Source: a virus. From it: DNA of 64,000 bases. Location of the stretch: IMG/VR virus record IMGVR_UViG_3300033153_006331, positions 1 through 64,000 of that record; one strand, given 5' to 3'. The notes beneath the pieces were generated by a model, which did no database searches, was not told where the DNA came from, and was given only the letters and a program-made list of their open reading frames with translations. A program made the translations under genes and the position numbers. This document shows positions 1 through 7,569 of the stretch, piece after piece (position 1 is the stretch's first letter; every line of letters begins with the position of its first letter).

Positions 1-122
1 ACGTGCCAATACCTTTTGACTGCTTCCAGGCAAATCGTTATCGGATGTTTGCCGTCCCCCGCCAGGACTTCAATAGTGTGGTCACAATGCGTGCGACGCA
101 GCGCCGGTGTCAACTCCTTCAT
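1..122 (-). CDS. Small hypothetical protein, 3' end cut by the window
   Basis: An open frame of 40 codons begins with MKELTPALRRTH and runs off the left edge of the window. A good ribosome-binding site (AGGAGA) lies just before its ATG. It is the last visible gene of the leftward operon that starts near 1335. The sequence contains no motif I recognise, so function is unknown. Confidence 0.6.
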   Translation of the reverse strand, partial: MKELTPALRRTHCDHTIEVLAGDGKHPITICLEAVKRYWH

Positions 123-207
123 TTTAGGTTCTCCTCGTAAAACTCCCCGCCAGCCACGGCCGCGACAAGCGGCCATGGCCGACGGTAGAGCCCAAGATAG
201 TAGGGGA

Positions 208-663
208 TTATTGGATCTCCGTCAGTGCCTCCAGTTCCTCCTCGGTGAAAAACGCCCGGAGCTTGGCGGCAAAGTTGTTGAGTCGGCGGTAGATGGCCCC
301 GGCCTTGCAATCGTCCGCGTTATACCCATGATCCTCGCAAAACTCTTCAAGCGTGTCGGGGCAATGGGCGTCGGAGCTAACGGAAGTCAGGATACCATAC
401 GTTGTTGGTCGTTTACCCATTTGCCCGTCGCATCGGCTGCCCCAGACATCAAACCTGATAGACCTTGGCGTACGGTCGCCGCCAATACGATGTAGGGTCA
501 CCCGGTAGCGGTCGCCGTGAATGGCTCCACATCGCGGGCAGCTAGAGGGTAGGTTTATTGACTCACTGCCCAACTCTGGGCACCTATCGCCCCTGAAGGC
601 GGCGGACACGCCTATACGGTACTGGTGGCAAAACTTACGGGCTCGACGTTCATTTTCGCTCAT
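208..663 (-). CDS. Hypothetical protein with CxxC and acidic C-terminal helix
   Basis: This 151-residue protein starts at an ATG preceded by GAGGAG. It has one CxxC pair (CPRCGAIH) and further scattered Cys/His residues, which suggests metal binding. The last 17 residues form a short acidic helix (LRAFFTEEELEALTEIQ). It lies within the leftward small-protein operon. I do not recognise a family. Confidence 0.7.
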   Translation of the reverse strand: MSENERRARKFCHQYRIGVSAAFRGDRCPELGSESINLPSSCPRCGAIHGDRYRVTLHRIGGDRTPRSIRFDVWGSRCDGQMGKRPTTYGILTSVSSDAHCPDTLEEFCEDHGYNADDCKAGAIYRRLNNFAAKLRAFFTEEELEALTEIQ

Positions 664-681
664 CTTGGACTCCTCGTGTCA

Positions 682-879
682 TTAGGCACCAACTTTTGCA
701 CCATGCTTTTGCAGCCATCGTCTGATTGCAGCGACATCGCGGCGGGTATATGCAGCCGTCCCCTCCTGCCCTTCCTTGATTAGATCAAGCTCGATTTGGA
801 CGGAATGTACAAGTTCCGCATCGTCTCTAGCATCATCCCACGGGCCAGAGCCAATGCAAGCTGGTGGTTTCAGTCGCAT
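682..879 (-). CDS. Small hypothetical protein
   Basis: The chosen start (MRLKPPACIGSGP) has an AGGAG ribosome-binding site about ten bases upstream. The longer frame reaching further upstream lacks one. The 65-residue product ends in a basic helix (RRDVAAIRRWLQKHG) that could contact nucleic acid. It is co-oriented and tightly packed with its neighbours. Function is unknown. Confidence 0.65.
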   Translation of the reverse strand: MRLKPPACIGSGPWDDARDDAELVHSVQIELDLIKEGQEGTAAYTRRDVAAIRRWLQKHGAKVGA

Positions 880-916
880 GATCTCGGGCTCCTGTATTGG
901 TAATGTTGCCGCCCGA

Positions 917-1189
917 CTACCCGGCGGCCCGGTTGGACTGGTCCTCTGCATGCGCCTTAGGCACACCTTCGTCGTTCACCCAATGTTCGATGGCGTCGGC
1001 ACACCCATCGCTACAGACATGGTAGTACCGGCGGCAAATCCAGAAAATGATCCCTTTGGCCGACCAGCCACCGCCCGTCGCCATTCCGAGTCCGCGGTAG
1101 CCGTAGCGGAATTCCCGGCCGCAGTTGTCGCAACTCTTGCGGGCTGAGGCTGTCTTCTTAGCGGCGATTTGTCGGTCGTACTCAAACAT
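917..1189 (-). CDS. Zinc-ribbon-like small protein
   Basis: About 90 residues starting MFEYDRQIAAKK. A CDNCGREF pair near the N-terminus and a CRRYYHVCSDGC cluster further on give the cysteine spacing of a treble-clef or zinc-ribbon fold. The start lies five bases past the stop of the 30-residue ORF upstream, so the two are probably coupled. The partner and exact role are unknown; nucleic-acid or protein binding would fit. Confidence 0.65.
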   Translation of the reverse strand: MFEYDRQIAAKKTASARKSCDNCGREFRYGYRGLGMATGGGWSAKGIIFWICRRYYHVCSDGCADAIEHWVNDEGVPKAHAEDQSNRAAG

Positions 1190-1193
1190 GGCT

Positions 1194-1286
1194 TCACCGC
1201 CATGACGAAATAGACCAGCCCCAGGAGCGGCGGGTGAAGGACACCGCATCCCAGGGCTGGTCGAGTTGTTGCTGTGTTTTGCTCAT
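1194..1286 (-). CDS. 30-residue ORF, first after the promoter
   Basis: This short frame (MSKTQQQLDQPWDAV...) starts at an ATG with GAGGTG upstream. It is the first open frame after the promoter at 1307-1335. Its stop codon lies inside the translation-initiation region of the zinc-ribbon gene downstream. It may be a real small protein or a leader ORF that couples translation. No homology is visible to me. Confidence 0.45.
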   Translation of the reverse strand: MSKTQQQLDQPWDAVSFTRRSWGWSISSWR

Positions 1287-1306
1287 GTGCTTCACCTCAC
1301 ATGCTC

Positions 1307-1335
1307 ATTATTGCGTATCGGCCGGAATCTGTCAA
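1307..1335 (-). promoter_or_regulatory. Sigma-70-type promoter, leftward
   Basis: Read on the minus strand, a perfect TTGACA -35 hexamer is separated by 17 bases from an AATAAT -10 hexamer. It sits in the gap between the HTH gene and the 30-residue ORF, pointing toward the left-end small-gene operon. This is one of few classical -35/-10 promoters I see in the window. Confidence 0.7.
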
Positions 1336-1370
1336 CCTCTTTATCGAAGTTTTATCTTGTTGCCACGCAA

Positions 1371-1592
1371 CTACTTACGTCGCGACTTTTTCGGCTTCCG
1401 GGATTTTCCCGCCGGCCAGCCCTTTTTCCGGGGAATTTGGGCGAATCGCCGAATCTCGTCCGGCTCGATCAGCCAATGACCGCCAATGTCGTGGGCGTCA
1501 ATCCGGCCGTCCCGGCAGTACCGACGGACCAGATCGGCTGATACGCCGAGCATCCGAGCGGCTTCGGTGGTGTCGATCAATGGCGCGGACAC
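1371..1592 (-). CDS. Excisionase/MerR-like helix-turn-helix DNA-binding protein
   Basis: This 73-residue protein has the form of a winged HTH of the excisionase/HTH_17 type: TTEAARMLGVSADLVRRYCRD, then a wing, GRIDAHDIGGHWLIEPDEI. A lysine/arginine-rich tail (KKGWPAGKSRKPKKSRRK) follows and probably adds non-specific DNA contacts. The start is a GTG preceded by a G-rich ribosome-binding site. It lies immediately upstream of the promoter at 1307-1335 and could regulate it. No integrase is visible in the window, so a transcriptional role is more likely than excision. Confidence 0.75.
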   Translation of the reverse strand: MSAPLIDTTEAARMLGVSADLVRRYCRDGRIDAHDIGGHWLIEPDEIRRFAQIPRKKGWPAGKSRKPKKSRRK

Positions 1593-1596
1593 GGAT

Positions 1597-1938
1597 TTAT
1601 TCCCCCAACTCCGAGAGGATTTTGATAAGGATTTCGACCAGCAGCATCAACCACGCCGGCAGCGATTGAGAAGCGTCCCCGGCCGGATCGACGGTCATCA
1701 AGGCCAACCGGAGCTTCTGGAGGTCGTCGTGATTGCTCGGGGAAACCCCAGGCTCTTGGACTCCCGGCGGCAGTGGGTATGGTGATCCGAGCAACATCTT
1801 CTGCGCGAATCCCTGGACATTCCAGGCTGCGGCGGCGAACAGTTGCTTTTCCTCCAGGATTGTCTTCCCCGTGACGATCCGGATGCAATCCTGGATTTCG
1901 TCTAACGGGAATTCGAGTGGGTAAGCGACTTGGACCAT
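1597..1938 (-). CDS. Hypothetical protein
   Basis: A 113-residue protein starting MVQVAYPLEFPLDEIQ, with a hydrophobic amphipathic C-terminus (LPAWLMLLVEILIKILSELGE). It ends a few bases before the HTH gene. The tail resembles that of the 79-residue protein at 2577-2813 (IEKIIELILKILPFLI), which hints at a shared origin or a membrane-associated helix. Function is unknown. Confidence 0.65.
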   Translation of the reverse strand: MVQVAYPLEFPLDEIQDCIRIVTGKTILEEKQLFAAAAWNVQGFAQKMLLGSPYPLPPGVQEPGVSPSNHDDLQKLRLALMTVDPAGDASQSLPAWLMLLVEILIKILSELGE

Positions 1939-2000
1939 GATAAGTCTCCTATGAGGTAAAAAGTGTCAAATCTGACAGCCGGCTTTGCTCTGGCTGGGGC

Positions 2001-2294
2001 TCAGCGGCAACGGCGAAGCCGATCCCGGAAGCCACGAATCAGCGGACGAGCGTGGATTCTGGCTCTGGCCCGACGAATCAATGGACGAGCCTGGATGCGG
2101 TCCGCGACCCGGGCCGCCACTTTGACGGGCACCGCGAGCGCCACTTTCACGGTCGCCTTGGCGGCCACGGCCACTTTCAGCAACGGGCCCTGTGCAGCGA
2201 CGGCACACTGGCCATCACTACATTGGGCCTGAACAGTACCGGCCGGCACGCTTGCCAGCAACGCAACGGCGAGAATCAGCAACAAATACTTCAC
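2001..2294 (-). CDS. Exported basic protein with QCxxGQC motif
   Basis: The N-terminus MKYLLLILAVALLASVPAGTVQA is a clear Sec signal peptide with probable cleavage after AQA. The mature part starts QCSDGQCAV and continues as an Arg/Ala/Val-rich basic chain. The GTG start is chosen because AAGGAG lies eight bases upstream. I recall small exported proteins of this composition from Planctomycetes, which supports that host guess. The role is unknown. Confidence 0.6.
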   Translation of the reverse strand: MKYLLLILAVALLASVPAGTVQAQCSDGQCAVAAQGPLLKVAVAAKATVKVALAVPVKVAARVADRIQARPLIRRARARIHARPLIRGFRDRLRRCR

Positions 2295-2296
2295 AG

Positions 2297-2566
2297 TCAA
2301 CTCTCCTTCATTGGTGGGATGCGAACCACGATAGGTCCGCCGGGGCTAATTGTGATGGTCAGGCCGGCTTTCTGGATCTTGTCCAGCGACGCCAGCAGCT
2401 CCCGGCCGAGCCGCTGGTAGACTTGCACAGTCTCGTCAATCGCATCCATGTCCGGCAAAAGCTTGCGGGGGCGAGCCTCCGGGCAGGTTTCTTTGCCAAC
2501 AATCGGGGCATCTACATCCCCCGGTATGCCTCGAGGACATTTTAGGTTTTGGTCGCCGGCCGGCAT
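2297..2566 (-). CDS. Hypothetical protein
   Basis: An 89-residue frame (MPAGDQNLKCPRGIPGD...) whose C-terminal half is a helix then a short strand-rich end (GLTITISPGGPIVVRIPP). It overlaps the initiation region of the exported protein downstream, which suggests coupled translation. No family recognised. Confidence 0.55.
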   Translation of the reverse strand: MPAGDQNLKCPRGIPGDVDAPIVGKETCPEARPRKLLPDMDAIDETVQVYQRLGRELLASLDKIQKAGLTITISPGGPIVVRIPPMKES

Positions 2567-2576
2567 GGAATTCTCC

Positions 2577-2813
2577 TCAGATCAGGAACGGCAGGATTTT
2601 CAGGATCAGTTCGATGATCTTCTCGATGAATTCCATCACCCGGTCCCAGTCGATGTCCTCCCAGCCTTGCGGATGGGCCTTGACCAATTCAGCCACAACA
2701 TCCAACGCGAGATCCTCGGTTGGCTGCTTCAGCTCCGTCGCATCCTTGGCCCTCAGTATCTCCGCGATATTGCGAATCGTCAGGCCAAGTTCTCTTCGTT
2801 TTCTCAAATTCAT
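2577..2813 (-). CDS. Hypothetical protein with amphipathic C-terminal helix
   Basis: The start MNLRKRRELGLTIRN is chosen because it overlaps the upstream stop by four bases. The 78-79-residue product is basic at the N-terminus and ends in a hydrophobic helix (VMEFIEKIIELILKILPFLI) that could sit in a membrane. Function is unknown. Confidence 0.6.
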   Translation of the reverse strand: MNLRKRRELGLTIRNIAEILRAKDATELKQPTEDLALDVVAELVKAHPQGWEDIDWDRVMEFIEKIIELILKILPFLI

Positions 2814-3208
2814 CGTCGGAATCTCCCTCGAAGGATTGGAAATAGTTTCTGGCCGATACGAGCTGGACAGAAGCCGTCTTCGCAGCCAGTTATCACTTTC
2901 GGCTTGACGCCCTCGCGGTGCAGCCGCAGGTGCCAGTTCTTCCATCCATTATACCCGACCTTTTCGACGGACTGGAATGTTTGGCCGTGCGTGTTCCGGA
3001 GATGCTGCCCCAGGCACATTAAGCAGCCGCATTGTCCCCAGTGTAGATACGTGTGATTCAATCTGCTGGGCCGGGTCGTCGGCTGGCCAGAATGCTCTTG
3101 GAGCAAGGCGTCGGTCCAGGAAATCGTCGGTTGGGCCGGCTCTGGCGTTAGGGCGTCCGACCAGATGCCACCGGTCGCCAGGATGCACGTCATCAATAAG
3201 CTAGTCAT
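2810..3208 (-). CDS. Putative exported Cys-containing protein
   Basis: 132 residues. The N-terminus (MTSLLMTCILATGGIWSDA) is short and hydrophobic enough for a signal peptide. The mature part has paired cysteines (WGQCGCLMCLG and ITGCEDGFCPARIG) suited to disulfides or metal binding. It overlaps the downstream gene by four bases and is preceded by GGAG. It ends a chain of overlapping frames from 4475. Function is unknown. Confidence 0.6.
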   Translation of the reverse strand: MTSLLMTCILATGGIWSDALTPEPAQPTISWTDALLQEHSGQPTTRPSRLNHTYLHWGQCGCLMCLGQHLRNTHGQTFQSVEKVGYNGWKNWHLRLHREGVKPKVITGCEDGFCPARIGQKLFPILRGRFRR

Positions 3209-3220
3209 CGGATACTCCAG

Positions 3221-3313
3221 TCATTCGGCAAACAACTCGTTAAAAAAGCGATTGTAATATCGCTCGCCAACTATCAATCCACACAGCAGGAGCGGAAGCA
3301 TCCCGGCAGTCAT
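3221..3313 (-). CDS. 30-residue single-pass membrane peptide
   Basis: MTAGMLPLLLCGLIVGERYYNR followed by a short tail forms one transmembrane helix. Its ATG shares a base with the stop of the preceding ORF (TAATG), and the next gene starts eight bases after its own end. Such coupling supports real translation despite the size. It could be a holin- or spanin-like accessory, but that is a guess. Confidence 0.5.
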   Translation of the reverse strand: MTAGMLPLLLCGLIVGERYYNRFFNELFAE

Positions 3314-3399
3314 TACGCATTGCCTCCACCGGCAGCATGCGGCTTGGGCTTCATGTTTCGCTGCGGCTTCTGGGCTTCTGGGCCGCTGGCATCTATCAT
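3313..3399 (-). CDS. 28-residue coupled ORF
   Basis: The ATG overlaps the stop of the papain-like gene (ATGA), and its TAA overlaps the next ATG (TAATG). The peptide (MIDASGPEAQKPQRN...) is hydrophilic and proline/lysine-rich, with no motif. Its only support is the double stop/start overlap, so it may be a coupling ORF rather than a functional protein. Confidence 0.4.
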   Translation of the reverse strand: MIDASGPEAQKPQRNMKPKPHAAGGGNA

Positions 3400-4475
3400 G
3401 GAATTATCACGCTCCAATCCAGCGGCGGCGGTTTCGGCCCATCGTAATGCACGTACCCATAGCTGCCCTGATTGATGACTCGCACTGCGTCCGATGCTTT
3501 CACGGGCCAAGTGCCCTCGACGTACGGCCCCCACAGGTCTTCTCTCCAGCGGGACACGTTGTAGTAGTCGCCCCATGAGTTCTGGTTGAACACGACGAAT
3601 TCATCGTCCGGTAGTCCGCAGTGCCTCCGGGCCTCGTCGGTATCGTCAAAGCCCAGCGTCGATTGAGCGTGAGGGCCGACACCCGTGAGCCTGACCAACG
3701 GGCTGCCCGTTCGCGTACCGGTCAACGTGCCGCCATGATGGATCATCACCCCGGAGTAAAGCAAGTCCCGCAAGTCGGCCTTGTTGATATGGCCGAGACT
3801 CCCGACCTTTGCGACTTTGCCTTGGACCTGATCGCGGAAGGCTTTCGGCGGACCGGAGCGGCCCCACGAGTTGCCGTAGCTTTCGTCCCGGTCCTCGGAG
3901 CGGCAATCGTAGCCGTCGTATGCCGTCCGGCGGCTGATCCCGTACCGTCGAGACGCGTCGGCTGCCGTAGCCAGTGCCATCCCCTCGCCGCCGTGGCCGC
4001 GCATCCCGTAAATCAGTGCCGTGGCGAACGGGTCGCCAAACGCCTGAGATTCGCCCTGGACGGCCACCTCGATGGCGTTCAACATGTTCGCGATGTCCCA
4101 ACCGCATGAACAGGCCGTGCAGTTCCCGTAAGCTTGGCTTCCGGTCAAGCAGCGGGGATCGAACCGCTGGGCCAGAGCCAAGGGAGCCGATCGCTTGCCC
4201 TCGCCGTCGTACAGCTCTCGGCCGATCTGCTCCATGAGGCTGGAGCTGCCACTGGACTCGTCTCGGAATCGGTCAGACTCGTATTGGGCGATCTTCCGGG
4301 CCCATTCCGGCGAATCCGGAGTCTCGGCGAAACAGCCGACAAACCCCCGATCATAGGCGCGTTTGAGCATTAGGCCAACGCCCCGGCGGACGCCGTGAGT
4401 CGTCACTACGTCCGAATTCAGATCGAGGTAGTTCGCCAAGCAATTGCTGGTCGGCACCAGTGCGTTGAAATCCAT
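3396..4475 (-). CDS. Papain-like cysteine-peptidase-fold protein
   Basis: 359 residues from MDFNALVPTS, whose start has GGGAGA upstream. The sequence GNCTACSCGWD near residue 118-126 resembles the papain nucleophile segment (SCGSCW). A PHAQSTLGFDD histidine segment near residue 269 and an NQNSWGDYY segment near residue 299 match the His and Asn-Ser-Trp-Gly blocks of family C1. Order and spacing fit a papain-like fold. It could be a virion or lysis-associated peptidase or a catalytically altered relative. A longer start at 4511 is possible. Confidence 0.65.
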   Translation of the reverse strand: MDFNALVPTSNCLANYLDLNSDVVTTHGVRRGVGLMLKRAYDRGFVGCFAETPDSPEWARKIAQYESDRFRDESSGSSSLMEQIGRELYDGEGKRSAPLALAQRFDPRCLTGSQAYGNCTACSCGWDIANMLNAIEVAVQGESQAFGDPFATALIYGMRGHGGEGMALATAADASRRYGISRRTAYDGYDCRSEDRDESYGNSWGRSGPPKAFRDQVQGKVAKVGSLGHINKADLRDLLYSGVMIHHGGTLTGTRTGSPLVRLTGVGPHAQSTLGFDDTDEARRHCGLPDDEFVVFNQNSWGDYYNVSRWREDLWGPYVEGTWPVKASDAVRVINQGSYGYVHYDGPKPPPLDWSVIIP

Positions 4476-4536
4476 TCTGCGTCTCCCGATTATTGTTGTC
4501 CCGAGTCTCATGGCATATCCGATCCGGCTGCGATTT

Positions 4537-4650
4537 TCAGCGGTTCGGTTCCCGGCAGGCGCTTGCTCCACCAGATGGTATCACCGCGATAAGCAACACC
4601 AAGCCGCACGCGACCATCCCGGCAGCACACAGACTAGCTCTTAGGCTCAT
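4537..4650 (-). CDS. 37-residue membrane or lipoprotein-like peptide
   Basis: Starts MSLRASLCAAGMVACGLVLL with GAGGTG upstream. One hydrophobic helix is followed by a short Ser/Cys tail (GGASACREPNR). It could be a signal-anchored peptide. It directly precedes the papain-like gene in the same operon. Function is unknown. Confidence 0.5.
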   Translation of the reverse strand: MSLRASLCAAGMVACGLVLLIAVIPSGGASACREPNR

Positions 4651-4672
4651 TTCAACACCTCTTCCCTGAGTC

Positions 4673-4891
4673 TCATAGGTCGCTTGTCTTTACGAGCCGA
4701 AACAAGAGACAATCCCGCTCCCCTGTCTTCGTTTCATCGCTCCACCTCTGGAGCCCCGCCTCGGAATGATCGACCGACTCTACCGCTGGCATCCCGTCAA
4801 AGAGAAGTAAGTCGTCGTAGTGATTTTTGGCTCCGACTTCCATGTCAGAATCAAGGCCCATCAGCACAATTCGCAGTTCCCCAACTGTCAT
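4673..4891 (-). CDS. Small hypothetical protein
   Basis: 72 residues from MTVGELRIVLMGLDSDMEV, whose ATG overlaps the upstream stop (ATGA). The opening resembles short phage proteins in which a helix is followed by D-x-D-x-E and strands, but I cannot name a family. The overlap supports the start. Confidence 0.6.
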   Translation of the reverse strand: MTVGELRIVLMGLDSDMEVGAKNHYDDLLLFDGMPAVESVDHSEAGLQRWSDETKTGERDCLLFRLVKTSDL

Positions 4892-5874
4892 CGCAACGCC
4901 TCCCACCCTTCAGCCGTTTCGATCAGCACCCGGGCAATCTCCGAGATTTTCCGTTCCGGCCCCTCCCATTTGTCCAAGCTCGCAGCATATTCCGTGAAAA
5001 ATGGCCGCCACGCTGTACCCCGGGTGCCGAGAACGGCTGAATTGGCTGCGGCGACCGCCCCCGGCACGGCGTCGCGGCGAACGATGGTCCGGGCTGCAAT
5101 ATCCGCCGCGATCTTGCGGTAGGCCGCGGCCAACTTCTTCGCCTCGCTCCGGACCAGATCATCATCGCCGGCGACCTTTTTCGTCCACGATAATACCTGC
5201 TTGGCGATATCACTGTCCGGCGGGTCCGGTACGGGATCGGGGTCCGGCGTGGGGTCTGGATCGGGATTGGGGCTCGGCTTGCCTACGATGAATTCGTGGA
5301 CGATCAGCCTGCAATCGCTGAGCGGTTCCACATTCACATCGGCGATCACCGCGTAATTCCCCGGCGTGGCAGACTGGAATACCAGCACCGGGGCCCCGGT
5401 CCGCCGGTCCGACAAGTCGAGTACCGTAGCGTCGGCCGGCTGCCGGAAGACCACCCAGTCAAAGGCGTCCACGTACTTTGCCGGAAGCCCGTCGAGCCGA
5501 AAGGCGGCCATTTGGCCCGGCTGGACCTGGCTGGGGCCGGAAACAGAGACTTCCCCACCCGGCAATGCTGGCGGTTTGGCTGGCTGTTTGGCTGGCTGTT
5601 TGCTCGCTGCCAGAGCAAACTCCCCAAACCTCTGGGCCCACCAGTCGTCTTCTGCGCGAATAAGCTCGTCACGACTGGCCCGTCCTTTCCTCCATGTTTC
5701 CAGGGCCTCCTCATAGCTGATCGTGCCAGCGGGGGCCATTGCTGTAACCAAGGGCATCGACAAATCAAGCGGAGCGTCCTGATCGGGCAGTAGGCTCGCG
5801 ACAACGAATAACATCAGGCTCCCGACAACGAATAACATCGCCACAGCAACCGCCGTAAGAGCGAAAGACTTCAT
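4888..5874 (-). CDS. Membrane-anchored or secreted protein with proline-rich linker
   Basis: 328 residues. Residues 1-28 are hydrophobic and contain a tandem repeat (MLFVVGSL then MLFVVASL) caused by a 24-bp duplication. A charged helical stretch precedes a region near 105-200 that looks like an Ig/PKD-type beta domain. A NPDPDPTPDPDPVPDPP linker near 205-225 leads to a helical C-terminal domain of about 100 residues. It heads the chain of coupled small genes to its left. Cell-surface or virion association is likely; no enzyme motif was seen. Confidence 0.65.
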   Translation of the reverse strand: MKSFALTAVAVAMLFVVGSLMLFVVASLLPDQDAPLDLSMPLVTAMAPAGTISYEEALETWRKGRASRDELIRAEDDWWAQRFGEFALAASKQPAKQPAKPPALPGGEVSVSGPSQVQPGQMAAFRLDGLPAKYVDAFDWVVFRQPADATVLDLSDRRTGAPVLVFQSATPGNYAVIADVNVEPLSDCRLIVHEFIVGKPSPNPDPDPTPDPDPVPDPPDSDIAKQVLSWTKKVAGDDDLVRSEAKKLAAAYRKIAADIAARTIVRRDAVPGAVAAANSAVLGTRGTAWRPFFTEYAASLDKWEGPERKISEIARVLIETAEGWEALR

Positions 5875-5943
5875 TTCTGTCCTCCCGTCCCCCCGATTTG
5901 ATGAATTTTAGCACAATACACATCCGCAGGCAATACAGTATTG

Positions 5944-6525
5944 TTATGGCGGATCGGCCAGCGGCGAATATCGCCCCGCGATAAGATCCGCCTCGATCCG
6001 CCCGGCGGCCTCGGCTGCCGACCGTGCCAGTGGCCGCATCGAGGCCATGGCCGGCTTGATGTAGTCCAAATGGGCCCGGCTGCCCAGCACCGCATCCGCA
6101 TCGGTGAGCATTTCCGAGAATCTGAGCAATTCCGCCAGCGGATGCCGATCGGCCTGGTCAGTCGGCACGTCGGCCCACAGTTGCCAGACCTCGACCAGAA
6201 CGGCCCCAGGCGGCTCAGGAATGCCCCGAAACGTGTGCAACTCCGATACCTGATTGTCGTTGCGATACACTCCAGCATGCTCCAGGGCGTCCAGGATCGG
6301 CTTCTGGACGTTGTCGGCATCCCGCCGGCGATTGTCCGGCGGAATCAGCCGGAGAGAAACCCCCAATTCGCCTTCCAGCGGCTTGATCTGACCCAAGTCG
6401 GCCATGACCGTCGCAATCACATTTTTCCGGAAGGCGCGGGCAGCGGGACTTCGCCGGGGCTTGCCCCGGTAGACCCGCCAGTACCGGTTGGCCGAGGGCG
6501 GCCATGGAATAGTGAGCGTAATCAT
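5944..6525 (-). CDS. rusA: RusA-like Holliday junction resolvase
   Basis: 193 residues beginning MITLTIPWPPSANRYWR. The acidic motif RRRDADNVQKPILDAL (about residues 66-81) and the following VYRNDNQV supply the Asp/Lys residues expected of RusA endonucleases, which resolve four-way junctions during recombination or before packaging. RusA is usually near 120 residues; here an extra helical tail of about 60 follows. An extended -10 ends only seven bases before the ATG, so the mRNA may be leaderless. It faces the recombination genes across a divergent promoter. Confidence 0.85.
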   Translation of the reverse strand: MITLTIPWPPSANRYWRVYRGKPRRSPAARAFRKNVIATVMADLGQIKPLEGELGVSLRLIPPDNRRRDADNVQKPILDALEHAGVYRNDNQVSELHTFRGIPEPPGAVLVEVWQLWADVPTDQADRHPLAELLRFSEMLTDADAVLGSRAHLDYIKPAMASMRPLARSAAEAAGRIEADLIAGRYSPLADPP

Positions 6526-6528
6526 GGT

Positions 6529-6574
6529 CCCCAGTATACCAGACAAAGGGCCCCGGGGATGTGGTATACTGGGG
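6529..6574. promoter_or_regulatory. Divergent extended -10 promoters in an inverted repeat
   Basis: CCCCAGTATACCA (6529-6541) and its exact reverse complement TGGTATACTGGGG (6562-6574) flank a 20-bp spacer. Each arm contains an extended -10 (TGGTATACT), one per direction. The leftward start would fall at the rusA ATG; the rightward start near 6577 precedes the DNA-binding gene at 6619. The symmetry makes this both a promoter pair and a candidate operator. Confidence 0.7.
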
Positions 6575-6618
6575 GCGTGGCACTTTTTCAGCAATAATGA
6601 CAGGAAGGAGTGGCAAAA

Positions 6619-7569
6619 ATGGCTCAGACGGAATTGGTGCCTCTGACGGCAGGGGAAAAGCGGAGTTTGGCGGACTGTGAGGCAACGATCGAAAAGAACC
6701 TCGACAGTGTGTTCGAACTGGGGCAGGCGTTGGCCGAGATTCGCAAAGCCGAACTGTATCGGGCGGAATACAACAACTTCCCGACCTATTGCGACAAGCG
6801 ATGGAGTTTTTCGGACCGCTGGGCCAGAAAGCTGATTGAAGCCGGGGAAGTCAAGGAGAGGATAGACCGAGCCACCCAAATAGAGGGTGGAACAGTTGTT
6901 CCACCCCTAAAAAATGAATTCCAGGCTCGGGAACTCGGAAAGCACGCGCCAGAGTACCAGGCCGACATTTGGGCCACGGCTCAGGGCCTCGCCAGCAATG
7001 GCAAGGCCCCCACTTCTGCTGACATTGCCAGGGCGGCCGAGCAGGTACTCAAAGACGACTCCGACGACGATAACGTGATCGACGCCGATTCCGAGGAGGT
7101 CATGCTCACCAATGGGCTCGGCGAAGAGTGCCAGCCCTGGGAGGCTGACTTCTTCCTGATCGATGATGACCGCAAGGAGGTTGTCCGGCTGCTGTCGAAC
7201 GCCTGTAAGCTATTGGACAAGCTGGCGGAAGAGCCTGGCATGGAGGCGACCAACGTGCCGGCGCTGAAAACGGTTCTCAAAGGATTCGTTCTGCCTCACA
7301 TCCGGCAATCGGCCCCACACGCCGGATGCACGGAATGTGAAGGTGATGGCTGTGCGAGGTGTTACAATTACGGTTTCCAGATGCGGGCCGCGTTCACGAA
7401 GACGGCGGACGAACCGCCGAGCGATGCCCAGTTGAAGTTTCTGCGGTCGTTCGAGAAGGCGCCCGCCGACATGCCCCGGCACGAAGTCCAGCGGCGGCTA
7501 AATGCCCATATCGCCTACAAGCGGCTGACGAAGCCGACGAAGGCCATGCTGAAAGACTCAGACAATTGA
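6619..7569 (+). CDS. DNA-binding-like protein with zinc-binding C-terminal region
   Basis: 316 residues. ATG 6619 is preferred over GTG 6610 because AGGAAGGAG then has proper spacing. The N-terminus carries a block found in many phage and plasmid proteins with HTH folds (GQALAEIRKAELYR, then FPTYCDKRWSFSDRWARKLI). A basic/acidic middle is followed by CTECEGDGCARCYNYGF, a likely zinc knuckle. As first gene of the rightward operon it may bind the inverted repeat or replication sites. Function is not established. Confidence 0.65.
   Translation: MAQTELVPLTAGEKRSLADCEATIEKNLDSVFELGQALAEIRKAELYRAEYNNFPTYCDKRWSFSDRWARKLIEAGEVKERIDRATQIEGGTVVPPLKNEFQARELGKHAPEYQADIWATAQGLASNGKAPTSADIARAAEQVLKDDSDDDNVIDADSEEVMLTNGLGEECQPWEADFFLIDDDRKEVVRLLSNACKLLDKLAEEPGMEATNVPALKTVLKGFVLPHIRQSAPHAGCTECEGDGCARCYNYGFQMRAAFTKTADEPPSDAQLKFLRSFEKAPADMPRHEVQRRLNAHIAYKRLTKPTKAMLKDSDN

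Noticed and set aside
1371-1592. Temperate lifestyle inferred from the excisionase-like HTH
   Set aside because: No integrase, attachment site or CI-like repressor is visible in the window; the protein may just be a small regulator.
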